Of a DNA stretch of 64,000 bases, positions 43,403-53,318 are shown in pieces. The DNA is from Saccharomonospora sp. CUA-673. GTDB taxonomy: Bacteria > Actinomycetota > Actinomycetes > Mycobacteriales > Pseudonocardiaceae. The translations under genes and the position numbers were made by a program. How positions within the stretch are numbered: position 1 is the stretch's first letter; each line of letters opens with the position of its first letter. The notes beneath the pieces are model-generated. The model worked only from the letters and a program-made list of their open reading frames with translations, did no database searches and was not told the origin of the DNA. Where the stretch lies: assembly GCF_001942305.1 (NCBI RefSeq), contig NZ_MKKE01000044.1, forward strand, positions 124,001 through 188,000. The letters are read 5' to 3'.

Positions 43403-44248
43403 ATGTCGCCACCGCCGATCCCGAGCGCCCCCAACTCGCCCGACCCCATCCAGCCCGAGTCGCCCCCGCCGCGGGCGCGCCGTCACCGCCACCGCTCGGG
43501 CTGTCGTCGCGGCCCCGCAGGTGCCGTACCGGCAAGCGTTCGGTTCTGCCACGTCGCCCCCGACGCCAGTGATGAGGAGAGGATCGCCGCGGCCGTCCGC
43601 GTCGTCGTCACCGCCTACAGCAACCCCGGTGACCGGGTCGCGCTCGCCGACGCCGCCGAGCCGGGCTCACCCGCGAGCCGCGAACACCGCGACCGCCTGG
43701 TAGAGACGGTCCTGCGACTCGCCCGCGGCGCGGTCACCGAGCTGCCCCGACCAGCACCCGATGATCACCTTCTGGACAGCGGGGAGGCACGGACTGGAGC
43801 CGTACCGGAGTCCGAGTCCGGACCCGGACCCGAGCAGCTGTCAGTCGCGGAGCCGACCGCATCCCCGTCCGTTCGTCGCACCGAAGAGCGGAGCCGGGAC
43901 CGGTTCGCTGTGATCGTCTGCGGCTGCACGCCCCAGTCGACCGACCCCGGTCTGATGGCCGACTGGGCACCGCTACTTGCTCCTGACGGCGCCCTCGTTG
44001 TTCTCACGCACAGTAATCACGGGCCGGGGGTACGGGCGGCAGACTCCGGGGCTGTCGTGCGGGCCGCAGTACTGGCCGGACTGACGTTGACCGACCGGCT
44101 GATCCTGGCGCACGAAGCCCCGAGTACTGCGCCGCCGACGACCCGACACAGCCCGCGCACCGTCGCCCTCGGACCTCATCGCCGCATCCACTCCACCGCC
44201 TGCGTGTTCCGCCACTCGATCCCGTCGCTGGAGCCCCGTCATGCCTAA
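43403..44248 (+). CDS. degenerate methyltransferase-like element protein
   Basis: ATG 43403 has GGAG eight bases upstream; earlier in-frame ATGs exist at 43286 and 43364. The N-terminal 60 residues are Pro/Arg-rich and read poorly; another frame gives AVVAAPQVPYRQAFGSAT there, so further lost bases are likely. From about residue 58 the reading is convincing: DASDEERIAAAVRVVVTAY with a NPGDRVALAD motif (SAM-site-like), and later FAVIVCGCTPQSTDPGLMAD and LAPDGALVVLTHSN, as in the strand 4-5 part of a Rossmann methylase. No catalytic motif is seen. It overlaps the next methylase-like gene. Confidence 0.5.
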   Translation: MSPPPIPSAPNSPDPIQPESPPPRARRHRHRSGCRRGPAGAVPASVRFCHVAPDASDEERIAAAVRVVVTAYSNPGDRVALADAAEPGSPASREHRDRLVETVLRLARGAVTELPRPAPDDHLLDSGEARTGAVPESESGPGPEQLSVAEPTASPSVRRTEERSRDRFAVIVCGCTPQSTDPGLMADWAPLLAPDGALVVLTHSNHGPGVRAADSGAVVRAAVLAGLTLTDRLILAHEAPSTAPPTTRHSPRTVALGPHRRIHSTACVFRHSIPSLEPRHA

Positions 44249-45029
44249 GAACGTCGTGCGCCCGGCCAGCGTGTGGGCTACCGGGAACCGCTCACCCCGC
44301 CAGCAGATCATCGGCCGGCACATCGGCGCCACGCGCTCCGACACCGCGCTGACCCCGGCCATCGCTCGCTGGATCATCGAGACCTATACCGAACCCGGCG
44401 AGATCGTCTGTGATCCCAACCCCGGCCCGGGCCTCGTACTCGCCGAGGCCGTCCGCGCAGCCCGCCACGCCCTGGCACTGCCTACCCAGCCCCGCTGGGA
44501 GTCCGCGCTGGAAGCCAACCTCGACCTCGCCCGACTCGCCGGCAGCACCGGTCACGCCACCCTCCTGGACAGGATCGACGACCCACGCGCCGCCGACCTG
44601 CCCGGCGTGGTCGACCTCGTGCTGACCGGCCTGCGCCACACTCCGGCCAGCGACCCCAGCCGGGTCCTGGTCGGCCTGTATGAAGACCTCGACGCGGTCG
44701 CCGACTGGATCCGGCCCAGCGGACACGTCGTGATCACCTGTCACCCCTGGCGCCGCCGCGGGCGCTTGCTGGACCTGCCCGGCAAGATCCACGACGCGGC
44801 CGAGGCCGTAGGTCTCGTGCCCTCAGACCACTGCATCGCCCTGACCTCACCAGCACGCGACGGCCACGTTCGTTCCCGAGCACGCATGCACACTGGCTCG
44901 TTCCCAGAATCAACGGATGCACACGGCCTGCCCACGGCCCGGCCCGCGCATATCGACGTGTTGATCTTCCGGACGCCCACCTCGGCGCTCGATCCCGGCA
45001 CCACGAACACGGAGGGCGCCCCGCGATGA
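44241..45029 (+). CDS. DNA methylase-like protein lacking NPPY/SPPY motif
   Basis: A 262-residue protein; ATG 44241 overlaps the preceding stop. It begins like beta-class element methylases, RPASVWATGNRSPRQQIIGR, followed by the motif I region TYTEPGEIVCDPNPGPGLVL, where DPF-GSGTT is replaced by DPNPGPG. The position expected for SPPY reads VDLVLTGLRHTP, so the catalytic tetrad is lost. SAM binding may survive. It overlaps the active-looking methylase downstream and could be a subunit or regulator of it. Confidence 0.65.
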   Translation: MPKNVVRPASVWATGNRSPRQQIIGRHIGATRSDTALTPAIARWIIETYTEPGEIVCDPNPGPGLVLAEAVRAARHALALPTQPRWESALEANLDLARLAGSTGHATLLDRIDDPRAADLPGVVDLVLTGLRHTPASDPSRVLVGLYEDLDAVADWIRPSGHVVITCHPWRRRGRLLDLPGKIHDAAEAVGLVPSDHCIALTSPARDGHVRSRARMHTGSFPESTDAHGLPTARPAHIDVLIFRTPTSALDPGTTNTEGAPR

Positions 45030-46152
45030 CGACGACGTACTACCGCGACGACACCATCACCCTCTACACCGGCGACACCATCGACGCGCTGGCCTCTCTC
45101 CCGGACGCGTCCGTGGATTGTGTCGTGACCAGCCCGCCCTACTGGGGACTCCGCGATTACGGCACCGGCCGCTGGGTCGGCGGCAACCCGGCGTGCACCC
45201 ATGCAGCCGGTCGGGGAACCAATCAAGCACAGACCAAAAACCCGCGCGTCGGATACCCCACGTCAGTGGCTCATCGGGGTGGCGATCCCCAACAATGTCG
45301 CCGCTGCGGGGCATGGCGTATTGACCGCCAATACGGACTCGAACCCACCCCCGACGATTACGTGCGCAGACTGCGCGACGTCTTCACGGAACTGCATCGA
45401 GTTCTCGCCGAGACCGGCACCGTGTGGCTCAATCTCGGGGATTCCTACTCCGCCGAGCCACCCGGCCGCAGCCAGCACGCTATGCGCACCAGTACTCTCG
45501 CCGGAAAAAGCGCCGCGGCACCTATGCGGGAATCCGTTCGCGGAAACGGAACAAATCGTTCCAGACCCCTACCTCGAAAGAATCTTTACGGAATTCCTTG
45601 GAGGGTCGCTCTCGCCCTTCAAGAAGACGGATGGATTCTCCGCAACGCCATCATTTGGCACAAACCAAACGCAATGCCGGAATCAGTCAAGGATCGACTA
45701 TCCTGCCGACACGAAACACTGTTTCTGCTCACGAAAAGTGACAACTATTATTTCGACCTTGACTCCATACGCGAACCCTACACCGCTGACCGCCCCTTTA
45801 GCAGGAAAATCCGTTTCGGTGGCAACAAAGACAATACCATAAAAATGTCGTGGACCCCCCAAGGCCAAGGGAAGAATCCTGGCGATGTGTGGTCGATTTC
45901 CACCCGCCCACTCCGGGAAGCACACTGCGCGCCATTTCCCATCGATATTCCCCTCCGTTGCATTGCCGCCGGATGTCCAGAAAGTGGCCGCGTTCTCGAC
46001 CCGTTCTCCGCGCCGGCACGACCGGGCTGGCCGCCCGCAAACTGGGGCGCTTCTATCAAGGCATCGACCTGCGGCGCGACTACCACGACATCGCCCTGCG
46101 CCGACTAGCCGAGAGCCAGTCCGCCGGGACCGATCTGCCCGAGGCGGCTTGA
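45026..46152 (+). CDS. beta-class site-specific DNA methyltransferase (single-base frameshift)
   Basis: ATG 45026 overlaps the previous stop. The catalytic motif IV is intact: VDCVVTSPPYWGLRDYG. Then come a Cys pair CRRCG, IPWRVALALQEDGWILRNAI and IIWHKPNAMPESVKDRLSCR. Motif I near the C terminus requires one restored base at about 46007: VLDPFSGAGTTGLAARKLGR, ending at 46150-46152. Restored length is 375 residues. Motif order (IV before I) is that of beta-class N4-cytosine/N6-adenine enzymes. The middle (45540-45880) is less GC-rich than the flanks. No restriction gene is adjacent. Confidence 0.82.
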
Positions 46153-46589
46153 CCCGAGCGCCGTCTCCTCCACGCCGAATCCATCCAGCATATCGAGAGA
46201 AGGGGTGGTGCCACGCGGCCTGATGGACAACGACGCCATCAGGCCGCAAGGATCTCCTCATCCTTAGCCCTTGAATCTGGACGCGCGTCGACCGTCTCCG
46301 CCAGGTGAGCGGGGACGCCGAGGTCCAGTCGGTCGGTGGATCGCTGGCCCCGACGGGTGCCCACGTGCAGTCGGGGAGTCGAAGCCCTACCGATCGCCCG
46401 CGTCGACACCCCCAGCCACTACAGCGCGCGTCAGGGCGCGTGCCCGCCCCCGATCAAGCCCTCCGCGGGTAAGGGACGCGAGCGCGCCGGCTGGGTCGTG
46501 TCCGCTGCGTCGACGGTTGCCCATGCCCGCTGACCAGCCAGGCGAGCCCCGTTCCCTCCGTGGGGCTCGCTGGCTCGGAGGTGCGCCTC
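46153..46589. other. intergenic stretch after the methylase row
   Basis: No gene is supported: open frames here lack ribosome sites and are Arg/Pro-rich. It begins with the terminator hairpin at 46215-46247 and ends with the GGAGG of the next small gene. Confidence 0.4.
46215..46247 (+). terminator. perfect 12-bp hairpin after the DNA methylase
   Basis: GCGGCCTGATGG (46215-46226) is fully complementary to CCATCAGGCCGC (46236-46247), with a nine-base loop. It lies 63 bases after the methylase stop codon. No T tract follows. It is a probable terminator. Confidence 0.65.
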
Positions 46590-46963
46590 ATGTGCCCCGA
46601 CGAATGCCACACCCAACACGACCCAGTCACCGTCGGCAACGACGAACGGTCCGACACCGTCGCCAAGTTGCCCCGCCCCGCAGAGAGCGCCGGCGTTACG
46701 GTTCAGACCGAACCGGTGCTGCGGGGCGGCACTGGTTCGCGAGCCAAGAAGTCGCGAAAGCGAGGCACGCCCGCCGGACGGGCCAGAACCTGGTGGTTCG
46801 CGGTGTCCGCCGTGACCCACCAGATGTTCACAAGCTCGCGAAAGTGGTCGCCAGCCTGGCGGCCGACATGGTGGAGACCGACATGGATGAACAACCGAAA
46901 CTGACGGACCCCGAGGCAGCAGGCGCCCCTGGTGACCAGCAGACACCTCGCCGAACGGCGTAG
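46590..46963 (+). CDS. small conserved element protein upstream of the recombinase (single-base frameshift)
   Basis: ATG 46590 has GGAGG at 46578-46582. The first frame reads MCPDECHTQHDPVTVGNDER. Near 46725, in a GGGGCGG run, one base is missing and the frame continues WFASQEVAKARHARR, then VRGVRRDPPDVHKLAKVVAS and stops at 46963. Restored length is 124 residues. The RRDPPDVHKLA segment is familiar from small proteins next to conjugative-element genes in actinobacteria, from memory; no function is known. Confidence 0.5.
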
Positions 46964-47069
46964 GCACGAGCGTGCCGGTACGTACTGGCACCAACCCGCA
47001 CAACCGGCTCCCACCCGGGGGCCACTGGGCGAGATGTCCCGTCACCACACCGAATCACGAAGGACTGTC

Positions 47070-48926
47070 ATGACCAGCGCATACGCTGACTCCTACGACG
47101 AGCTGCAGCAGGATACCGCTGTTCCTGTCGCACATCCCGCAGACGACGTGGAACCCGGTACGCGGGCAGTCATCTACCTGCGCGTGTCCTCAGCCGGGCA
47201 AGTCAAGACCGACTACGACCCCGAGGGCATCTCCATCCCCGCCCAGCGGGAAGCATGCCTGCGCAAGGCCAAGGAATTGGGCGTCACCGTCATCGACGAG
47301 TACGTCGAGCCCGGACGCTCGGCGACGGAGATGACCAAACGCGAGGCATTCCAGCAGATGTTGGCCCGGGTGCGTAGTCAGGGCGATGTCGACTACGTCA
47401 TCGTCTACATGCTCTCCCGCATGGCGCGCAACCGGTACGACGACGCGATCGTCATGGCGGATCTGCGCAAGCGCGGCGTCACGCTCGTCTCGGCGACCGA
47501 GTCGATCGATGGCTCGCCTGTCGGGCAGCTCATGCACGGCATCTTGGCAACCTTCAACGAGTACCAGTCCCGCCAGTCCGGCGCCGACATCGCCACCAAG
47601 ATGGAGCGCAAGGCCCGCACTGGCGGGACTCTCGGCCGCGCCAAGCTCGGCTACCTCAACCACATCGATCACTCCGAAGGCCGGGTGATCCGCACCATCG
47701 TCCTCGACGACGAACGGGCGCCTTTCGTCCAACTCGCCTTCGAGCTGTATGACACCGGGGACTACACGCTCGACGAGCTGGCCGATGAACTCTACGACCG
47801 CGGCCTGCGCACCCGCCCCACGGCGAAACACCCGGCGAAGAAGGTCTCGATCAACAAGCTCTCGCAGATGCTGCGCGACCGTTACTACGTCGGCTACGTG
47901 ACCTACAAGGGCGAGGAGATCAGGGGCCGGCACGAACCGTTGATCGACGACGACCTCTTCGACCGGGTCCAGGATCGGCTCAACTCCCGGTCCGCGGCCA
48001 AGGAGCGACGCCGGGTGCATCACCACCACCTCAAGGGCTCACTGTTTTGCGGACGCTGCCGACGAGTAGCCGGGATCACTCAACGGATGATCATCCAGCG
48101 CACCCTCAACTCAAAGGGCGCCGAGTACCTGTACTTCTTCTGCCGTGGCCGCCAGACCGGCACCTGCGACGCCCCGCACGTCAACGCCGAACTCGTCGAG
48201 GACGCCATCGAACGGCACTACGCCACGATCCGCTTCAGCCAAGCGTTCATCGCCGACATCCGCGCCCAGATCGACACCGTCGTCAACGAACAGGAGAAAG
48301 CCGCGCGACTGCTGCATCAACAGCTCTCCAGCCAACTCCACGAACTCGACACCCAGGAGGAGAACGTGATCGACCTCGCCGCCGACGGCACCCTGCCGCA
48401 AACCAAGGTCAAAGCCAAGCTCCGCGACATCGAACGCCAGCGGCGTCACCTCACCCAGCGCCGCGATACCGCCTCCGCCGACCTCACCGATGCCGCCCGC
48501 CTGATCGACGTGAGCCTGACACTGCTCGAACGCCCCGAGGAGCTGTACCGGCGGTGCACCGAGCAGCAGCGGCGCCTGCTCAATCAGGCGATCTTCCACA
48601 ACATCTACATCGAGGACGAGGAAGTCACCGACCACAACCTCCAAGAACCATTCGGGCAACTCCACGCCATCCAGCAAGCGCAGCTGCCAACACAGCACCC
48701 CGCCATCACCGCGCCGGAGCCACGAGACAGCAAAAAGGCCACCCGCCAAGCGGGTGGCCCATCCTCGCCTTCCGGCGTCGCGGTCCTACTCCAGGGCCTT
48801 CAATCAGGCACTTGTTCTAGTAGTACCTCTAAGGTGGAGCTGAGGGGAATCGAACCCCTGACCTTCTCGATGCGAACGAGACGCGCTACCAACTGCGCTA
48901 CAGCCCCGGAGGAGCCTCCCTTGTGA
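47070..48926 (+). CDS. large serine recombinase (element integrase)
   Basis: A 618-residue site-specific recombinase; ATG 47070 follows AAGGA. The catalytic Ser is S40 in IYLRVSSAGQ, and the resolvase core includes MLSRMARNRYDD. The recombinase domain (GRAKLGYLNHIDHSEGRVIR, about residues 190-300) is followed by a zinc ribbon (FCGRCRR and later C residues) and a coiled coil (INEQEKAARLL-like, about 405-500). The frame runs without stop across a terminator and the antisense of tRNA-Ala, so its last 30 codons are tRNA sequence. It should integrate and excise the element at this tRNA end. Confidence 0.9.
   Translation: MTSAYADSYDELQQDTAVPVAHPADDVEPGTRAVIYLRVSSAGQVKTDYDPEGISIPAQREACLRKAKELGVTVIDEYVEPGRSATEMTKREAFQQMLARVRSQGDVDYVIVYMLSRMARNRYDDAIVMADLRKRGVTLVSATESIDGSPVGQLMHGILATFNEYQSRQSGADIATKMERKARTGGTLGRAKLGYLNHIDHSEGRVIRTIVLDDERAPFVQLAFELYDTGDYTLDELADELYDRGLRTRPTAKHPAKKVSINKLSQMLRDRYYVGYVTYKGEEIRGRHEPLIDDDLFDRVQDRLNSRSAAKERRRVHHHHLKGSLFCGRCRRVAGITQRMIIQRTLNSKGAEYLYFFCRGRQTGTCDAPHVNAELVEDAIERHYATIRFSQAFIADIRAQIDTVVNEQEKAARLLHQQLSSQLHELDTQEENVIDLAADGTLPQTKVKAKLRDIERQRRHLTQRRDTASADLTDAARLIDVSLTLLERPEELYRRCTEQQRRLLNQAIFHNIYIEDEEVTDHNLQEPFGQLHAIQQAQLPTQHPAITAPEPRDSKKATRQAGGPSSPSGVAVLLQGLQSGTCSSSTSKVELRGIEPLTFSMRTRRATNCATAPEEPPL
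48732..48759 (-). terminator. intrinsic terminator downstream of tRNA-Ala
   Basis: On the minus strand GGCCACCCGC, a three-base loop and GCGGGTGGCC form a perfect 10-bp hairpin (48737-48759) followed by TTTTT (48732-48736). It ends the tRNA-Ala transcript. It is read through in sense by the recombinase gene on the other strand. Confidence 0.8.
48835..48907 (-). tRNA. tRNA-Ala (anticodon CGC), element attachment side
   Basis: The 73-base minus-strand sequence folds as a full cloverleaf. Acceptor GGGGCTG pairs with CAGCTCC (one G-U), the anticodon stem TCTCG/CGAGA encloses loop TTCGCAT with anticodon CGC, and the T arm AGGGG-TTCGATT-CCCCT is standard. The 3' CCA is not fully encoded (ACCT). 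The serine recombinase lies on the 3' side, so the tRNA 3' end is the probable attachment site. Confidence 0.93.
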
Positions 48927-48936
48927 AGGAAGCTCC
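48911..48936 (-). terminator. hairpin between glpR and tRNA-Ala
   Basis: GGAGC...CCTT pairs with AAGG...GCTCC around GTG with a bulge and one mismatch. It lies 44 bases after the glpR stop on the minus strand and just before the tRNA 5' end. A terminator or processing hairpin is likely. Confidence 0.5.
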
Positions 48937-48979
48937 GCCAGCTTAGCAAGGCCGGTGGCCCTGCTGGAGCAGGGGGTCC

Positions 48980-50079
48980 CTACTCTCCGACGGCTCGCCG
49001 GTAGGGCAGTTCACCGGGGTCGCCGAGTTCGTGGAACGCGGGGTCCTCGTCCTCGAGGTCGACGACGACGGTGTTGCGCGGGGGCCGCGGGGGCCTGCGG
49101 TGTTCGACGCTGACGAGCTGCGGCCCTGGTCGGCTGGGCCGGGGCCCGGGCGCGGGCCGCGGGGCGACGTCGCGGGGCTCGCGGCCGTCGTAGGTCTCGT
49201 AGGCGTCGTGGTCCTCGTCGTAGGCGGACGCGTCGTCGCTCTCGTCGGCGTAGCGGCCGGGTGCGGGCGCGCGGCGCGGACGACGGCGCCCGTGGTGTAG
49301 CGCGCCATGCGGCGTTCGCGGATCTCCTGCTCGATGCGCACCTGACGACGCAGGTAGCCGAGGTAGCCGATGAGCACGACGTCGATGGCGCCGTGCAGCC
49401 ACCACACCATCGGCGAGAGGACGGCGGCGACGACGGCGCTGGCCACGGCTGCGATGAGCAGCAGCAGCACGACCCGCTGCCGGTAGGCGTACTTGGCGCG
49501 TGCGGCGATCTCGGCGGCCTCGGGGTCGAAGCCTCCGCGGCCGGGCCGGTAGCGGCGGGCGACGGGTTCGGCCTCCTCGACCTCGTCCTCGGCGCCGTAG
49601 TCCTCGTAGGCCCCGTAGTCGTCGTAATCGTCGTAGTCGCGGGGGTCGTCGACCTCGTCGATCGGCTCGCGGCCACGTCGGGTCTCGCGCGGGTCTGCCA
49701 CGTCGTCCTCCTCGGCGTGCGGGACGTCACCGGCGGCACGGTCGTCGTCGACGTCGTCCTCGTAGCCCGTGTCGTCGAGGTCCCGGTCGAGTTCGTCGAG
49801 CTCGTCCAGCTCGTCGGGGCGTTCGAGGTCGTCGACGTCCGCCTCGACGTCGACGTACTCGTCGCGAACGTCGTCGACCTGGTCCTCACGTGTTGTGTTC
49901 GCGTCTCCGGACACGGTCTTCTCCCTCCGCCCCAGCTTGCGCGTACCGCTCCGCACGATCCGACCCGCCAACGCGGAATCGCTGGTCTGCACGACCTCTT
50001 GGCGCCCCCGCGCCACCATGGGAACGAGAACGACAAGCCACGCAGCGGCGAGCCCGATGATGATCAACGAGCTTGGCAT
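48980..50079 (-). CDS. glpR: GlpR, membrane receptor of the gephyrin-like protein Glp (single-base frameshift)
   Basis: The N terminus SLIIIGLAAAWLVVLVPMVA is a membrane anchor, followed by a long acidic disordered region (Asp/Glu/Tyr-rich) and two further membrane segments (VVLLLLIAAVASAVVAAVL; WWLHGAIDVVLIGYLGYL). Near 49260 one base is missing; the other frame continues APAPGRYADESDDASAYDED and ends FHELGDPGELPYRRAVGE at 48980. Restored length is 366 residues. Equivalent to Rv0996; in Corynebacterium this membrane protein binds Glp and links it to division and polar growth. Synteny with rimJ and glp supports the name. Confidence 0.78.
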
Positions 50080-50277
50080 CTCCCGTCACCTCCCCGACCT
50101 GCTGGTCGTCCGCGTTGCCCCGTGGGTCCGCGAGCCACGGCTCCCGGCGCCCGCGAAGCGCTTTGTCTCCACGCTGACAAATCACCACGTTAGTCACACG
50201 AGTAACAGAAAAGCTGGAGACGCGCCGTACCGATCTTTGATCACCGTCACCGGATCAGGTAACGGCGACACAGCGGA

Positions 50278-50949
50278 CTAACCCGAATGGACGCGTGTCG
50301 CGGCACCCTCGGAGACGAGGCGTTCCACCAGGCCAGGGCCGGTTTCCTCGGCGGTGATCGCATACGCGAGGTGATCGCGCCACGCCCCCGCCACGTTGAG
50401 ATATCGCTCGAACAGGCCTTCTCGGCGAAAACCGGCTTTCGTCAGCACGCGGATGCTGGCGGCGTTCTCCGGGCGCACCGTCGCCTCGAGCCGGTGCAGC
50501 AGGCCGGGGCCGAACGCGTGGTCGGTGACCATCGCCAGCGCCGCCGTGCCGACGCCCCGGCCCGCGACGTCGGAGGCCACCCAGTAACCGACCCAGCCCG
50601 AGCGCAGCGCGGCCCGCACGATGTTGCCCACGGTGATCTGCCCGGCGAAGGCGCCGTCGACGGTGATCGCGAACGGCAGACACTGACCGCGTCGCGCCAG
50701 CGAGCGCAGCGACATGCACTGCGGCGGCCACGCCCAACCGGCGTTGCGTTCGTCCCAGGTGCCCGACGACGACGGTTCCCAGCGTTCGAGGTGGTCACGG
50801 TCGCCCAGCCGGATCCGGCTCCACGCGCCGGCGTCCCGCCAGCGCACGGGCCGCAACGCGACGACGGAGCCGTCAACCCTCAGCGGGTCGGGCCGGGCGG
50901 GCCAACCCGGGTGCTGTGATCCGCCGGAATCCCAGTGCCGCTGCGACAT
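50278..50949 (-). CDS. rimJ: GNAT-family N-acetyltransferase, RimJ-like
   Basis: A 223-residue GNAT protein with LRPVRWRDAGAWSRIRLGDR at the start, the acetyl-CoA site VASDVAGRGVGTAALAMVTD (Q/R-x-x-G-x-G/A type) and ENAASIRVLTKAGFRREGLF, as in RimJ/RimL ribosomal-protein acetyltransferases. It lies 16 bases after glp and matches Rv0995 in synteny. The substrate is assumed from the family. Confidence 0.87.
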   Translation of the reverse strand: MSQRHWDSGGSQHPGWPARPDPLRVDGSVVALRPVRWRDAGAWSRIRLGDRDHLERWEPSSSGTWDERNAGWAWPPQCMSLRSLARRGQCLPFAITVDGAFAGQITVGNIVRAALRSGWVGYWVASDVAGRGVGTAALAMVTDHAFGPGLLHRLEATVRPENAASIRVLTKAGFRREGLFERYLNVAGAWRDHLAYAITAEETGPGLVERLVSEGAATRVHSG

Positions 50950-50965
50950 CGGCTCGCCGCCCCGT

Positions 50966-52248
50966 TCAGGCGCGTTGGGCCAGGAACGTGACCTTGACCT
51001 GCTCGCCCGCGGGCAGTTCGGTGAGCTCCTCGTCGACGTTGATCAGGCAGTTCGCCTCGGCGAGCGCGGCGAGCAGATGCGCACCGGACGTGCCGAGCGG
51101 CTGCACCAGGTACTCGCCGTTCGTCTCGTCGCGCAGCAGGCGACCACGCAGGAACCCGGTGCGACCCGCGGTCGAGGTCAACGGCGACAGCAGCCGGGCG
51201 TCGACGGCCCTGCGGTGCGGGTTCTTCGTGCCCCGCGCGGCGCGGATCAACGGGCGGATGACCACCTCGAACACGACCAGCGCACTCATCGGGTTGGCCG
51301 GCAGCAGGAACGTGGGCACCGCGTCCGGACCGAGCTGACCGAAGCCCTGGACCGATCCGGGGTGCATCGCCACGCGGCGGGAGTCGAGCCTGCCCAGGTC
51401 GGCCAGCGCGGCCTGCACCTCGGAGCCCGTGGATCCGCCTGCGCCACCGGCGACGACCACCACCTCGGACATCAGCAGCCTGCCCTCGACGGTCTCGCGC
51501 AGGCGTTTCGGGTCGAGCGGGACGATGCCGACGCGGCTGACCTCGGCGCCGGCATCCCTGGCCGCGGCGGCCAGCGCGTAGGAGTTGACGTCGTAGACTG
51601 GCCGACCGACGGCGTGCGATCGACGTCCACCAGCTCGTCGCCGACGGAGATGATCGACACCCGCGGCCGCGGGTACACCAGCACCTTCGACCGGCCGACG
51701 GCCGCGAGCAGACCGACCTGCGCCGAACCGATCGTGTCGCCCTCACGCACCGCGACGTCGCCGATCTGGACGTCCTCGCCGGTGCGCCGGACGTACCCGG
51801 CCGACGGCACGGCCTGCCGCACGGTGACCTTCGCCTGGTGGCCGTCGGTGAACGAGGTGGGCACCACCGCGTCGGCCAACGTCGGCAACGGCGCGCCCGT
51901 GGCCACGCGCACGGCCTGGCCGGGCTGGAGCCTGCGCGGCTGCCGCGACCCGGCCTGGATCTCGCCGACCACCGGCAGCTGCACCGGCTCGTCCCCTGCG
52001 GTGCGCACGTCGACGCTGCGCACGGCATAGCCGTCGACGGCGGCCTGGTCGAAACCGGGCAGGGCCTGTTCGGCCACCACTTCCTCGGCGCAGGGCAGAC
52101 CCTGCGCCTCGGAGATCGCGACGCGCACCGGGCTCGGCCGCACCGCGGCCTGCAGGACCCGGCGCAGCTGCTCGGCGACCGGCACGAACTCCTCGACGGA
52201 GGTGTCCGGGACAGCGGTGACCGTGGTGGTCGGCTCGGCGTCGTTCAT
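50966..52248 (-). CDS. glp: Glp/MoeA gephyrin-like molybdotransferase (single-base frameshift)
   Basis: ATG 52248 overlaps the galU stop. MoeA hallmarks are LPGFDQAAVDGYAVRSVDV, GQAVRVATGAPLPTLADAVV, VLVYPRPRVSIISVGDELVD and, after a missing base near 51600, the expected VYDVNSYALAAAARDAGAEV and VVAGGAGGSTGSEV. Restored length is 427 residues, matching Rv0994 (MoeA1). MoeA inserts molybdenum into molybdopterin. In actinobacteria the paralogue next to glpR is Glp, an FtsZ-binding divisome protein. Context favours the Glp role. Confidence 0.87.
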
Positions 52249-53149
52249 CAGTCGGCGGTCTCGATTCGTTCCTTCAGCCAGTCACGCAGCGCAGGGCCAT
52301 AGTCGGCGTCCTGCAGGGCGAAGTCCACCGCGGCACGCAGGAAGCCACCCGGATTGCCCAGGTCGTGCCTCCCACCGCGGTGCACCACCACGTGCACAGG
52401 ATGCCCTTCCTCGATCAACAGGGCGACCGCGTCGGTGAGTTGCAACTCACCCCCGCTGCCGGGGCCGATGCGCTCGAGTGCGTCGAAGATCGCCCGGTCC
52501 AGCAGATAGCGGCCCGCCGCGGCGTACGTGGACGGCGCGTCCTCGGGCTTCGGCTTCTCGACCATGCCGTGCACCTGCTTGACGTCGCCGTCGTCGGTGT
52601 CGGACACGTCGAAAACGCCGTACGGGGAGATCTCGGCCTTCGGGATGTCGAATGCACAGAGCACGCTGCCGCCGAACCGGGCGCGCACCTCCGCCATCTT
52701 GGTCAGCACCCCGGAGGCAGGATCAGGTCGTCGGGCAGCAGGACCGCGACCGCCTCGTCGGTGTCGGCCAGCGCCGGCGCCGCCTGCGCCACGGCGTGCC
52801 CGAGCCCGAGCGCCTCCTCCTGGATGGCGACCTCGACGTCCAGCAGTCCGGGCGCCCTGCGCACCTTCTCCAGCAGTGCCGTCTTGCCCTTGGCCTCGAG
52901 GTTGGCCTCGAGCTCGGGACGCGAACGGAAGTAGTCGACCACGGCCTGCTTCTCGGGCGAGGTCACGACGATCATGCGTTCCGCACCCGATTCGGCCGCC
53001 TCGCTCGCCACGACCTCGATGCCGGGCGTGTCCACCACGGGCAGCAGTTCCTTCGGCACGGCCTTCGTCGCCGGCAGGAATCTGGTCCCCAGACCCGCGG
53101 CAGGAACGATGGCGGTGCGGAACGCGGCGTTACTCATGGGACCGGTCAT
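52248..53149 (-). CDS. galU: UTP-glucose-1-phosphate uridylyltransferase (single-base frameshift)
   Basis: The nucleotide-binding start FRTAIVPAAGLGTRFLPATK and VPKELLPVVDTPGIEVVASE are diagnostic of GalU, as is EEALGLGHAVAQAAPALADT. A GGGG run near 52712 has lost one base: DLILPP continues as GVLTKMAEVRARFGGSV in the other frame, then ERIGPGSGGELQLTDAVALL. Restored length is 300 residues, normal for GalU. It makes UDP-glucose for cell-envelope polysaccharides and trehalose. ATG 53149 is preceded by a -10-like TAGAGT eight bases away, so a leaderless mRNA is possible; ATG 53137 is the alternative. Confidence 0.9.
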
Positions 53150-53318
53150 GGGCCGAGACTCTAGCCTGAACGAGCGACTCGGGCCGACAATGACAGGCGC
53201 CTGACGACAGCTGGCGATCGCGCGCCCGCGTGAGCTTCCCATCCGCGTGAACGGACGCGGCCGTCGAGCCGGACAATCGACCCCGAACCGACGTCGCCGA
53301 CCCCCGGAAAGGACCGCC

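Noticed and set aside
46271-46960. A 230-codon frame starting at 46271
   Set aside because: Its first half is Arg/Pro-rich noise; only the end (after about 46725) is coding, as the shifted end of the 46590 gene.
49261-50193. A plus-strand frame rich in Val over glpR
   Set aside because: It is the complement of the acidic GAC/GAG codons of glpR and has no ribosome site or motif.
50714-52030. A 438-codon plus-strand frame and a 382-codon minus frame over glp
   Set aside because: Both are Arg/Ser-rich shadows of the glp gene, which has full MoeA motifs after restoring one base.
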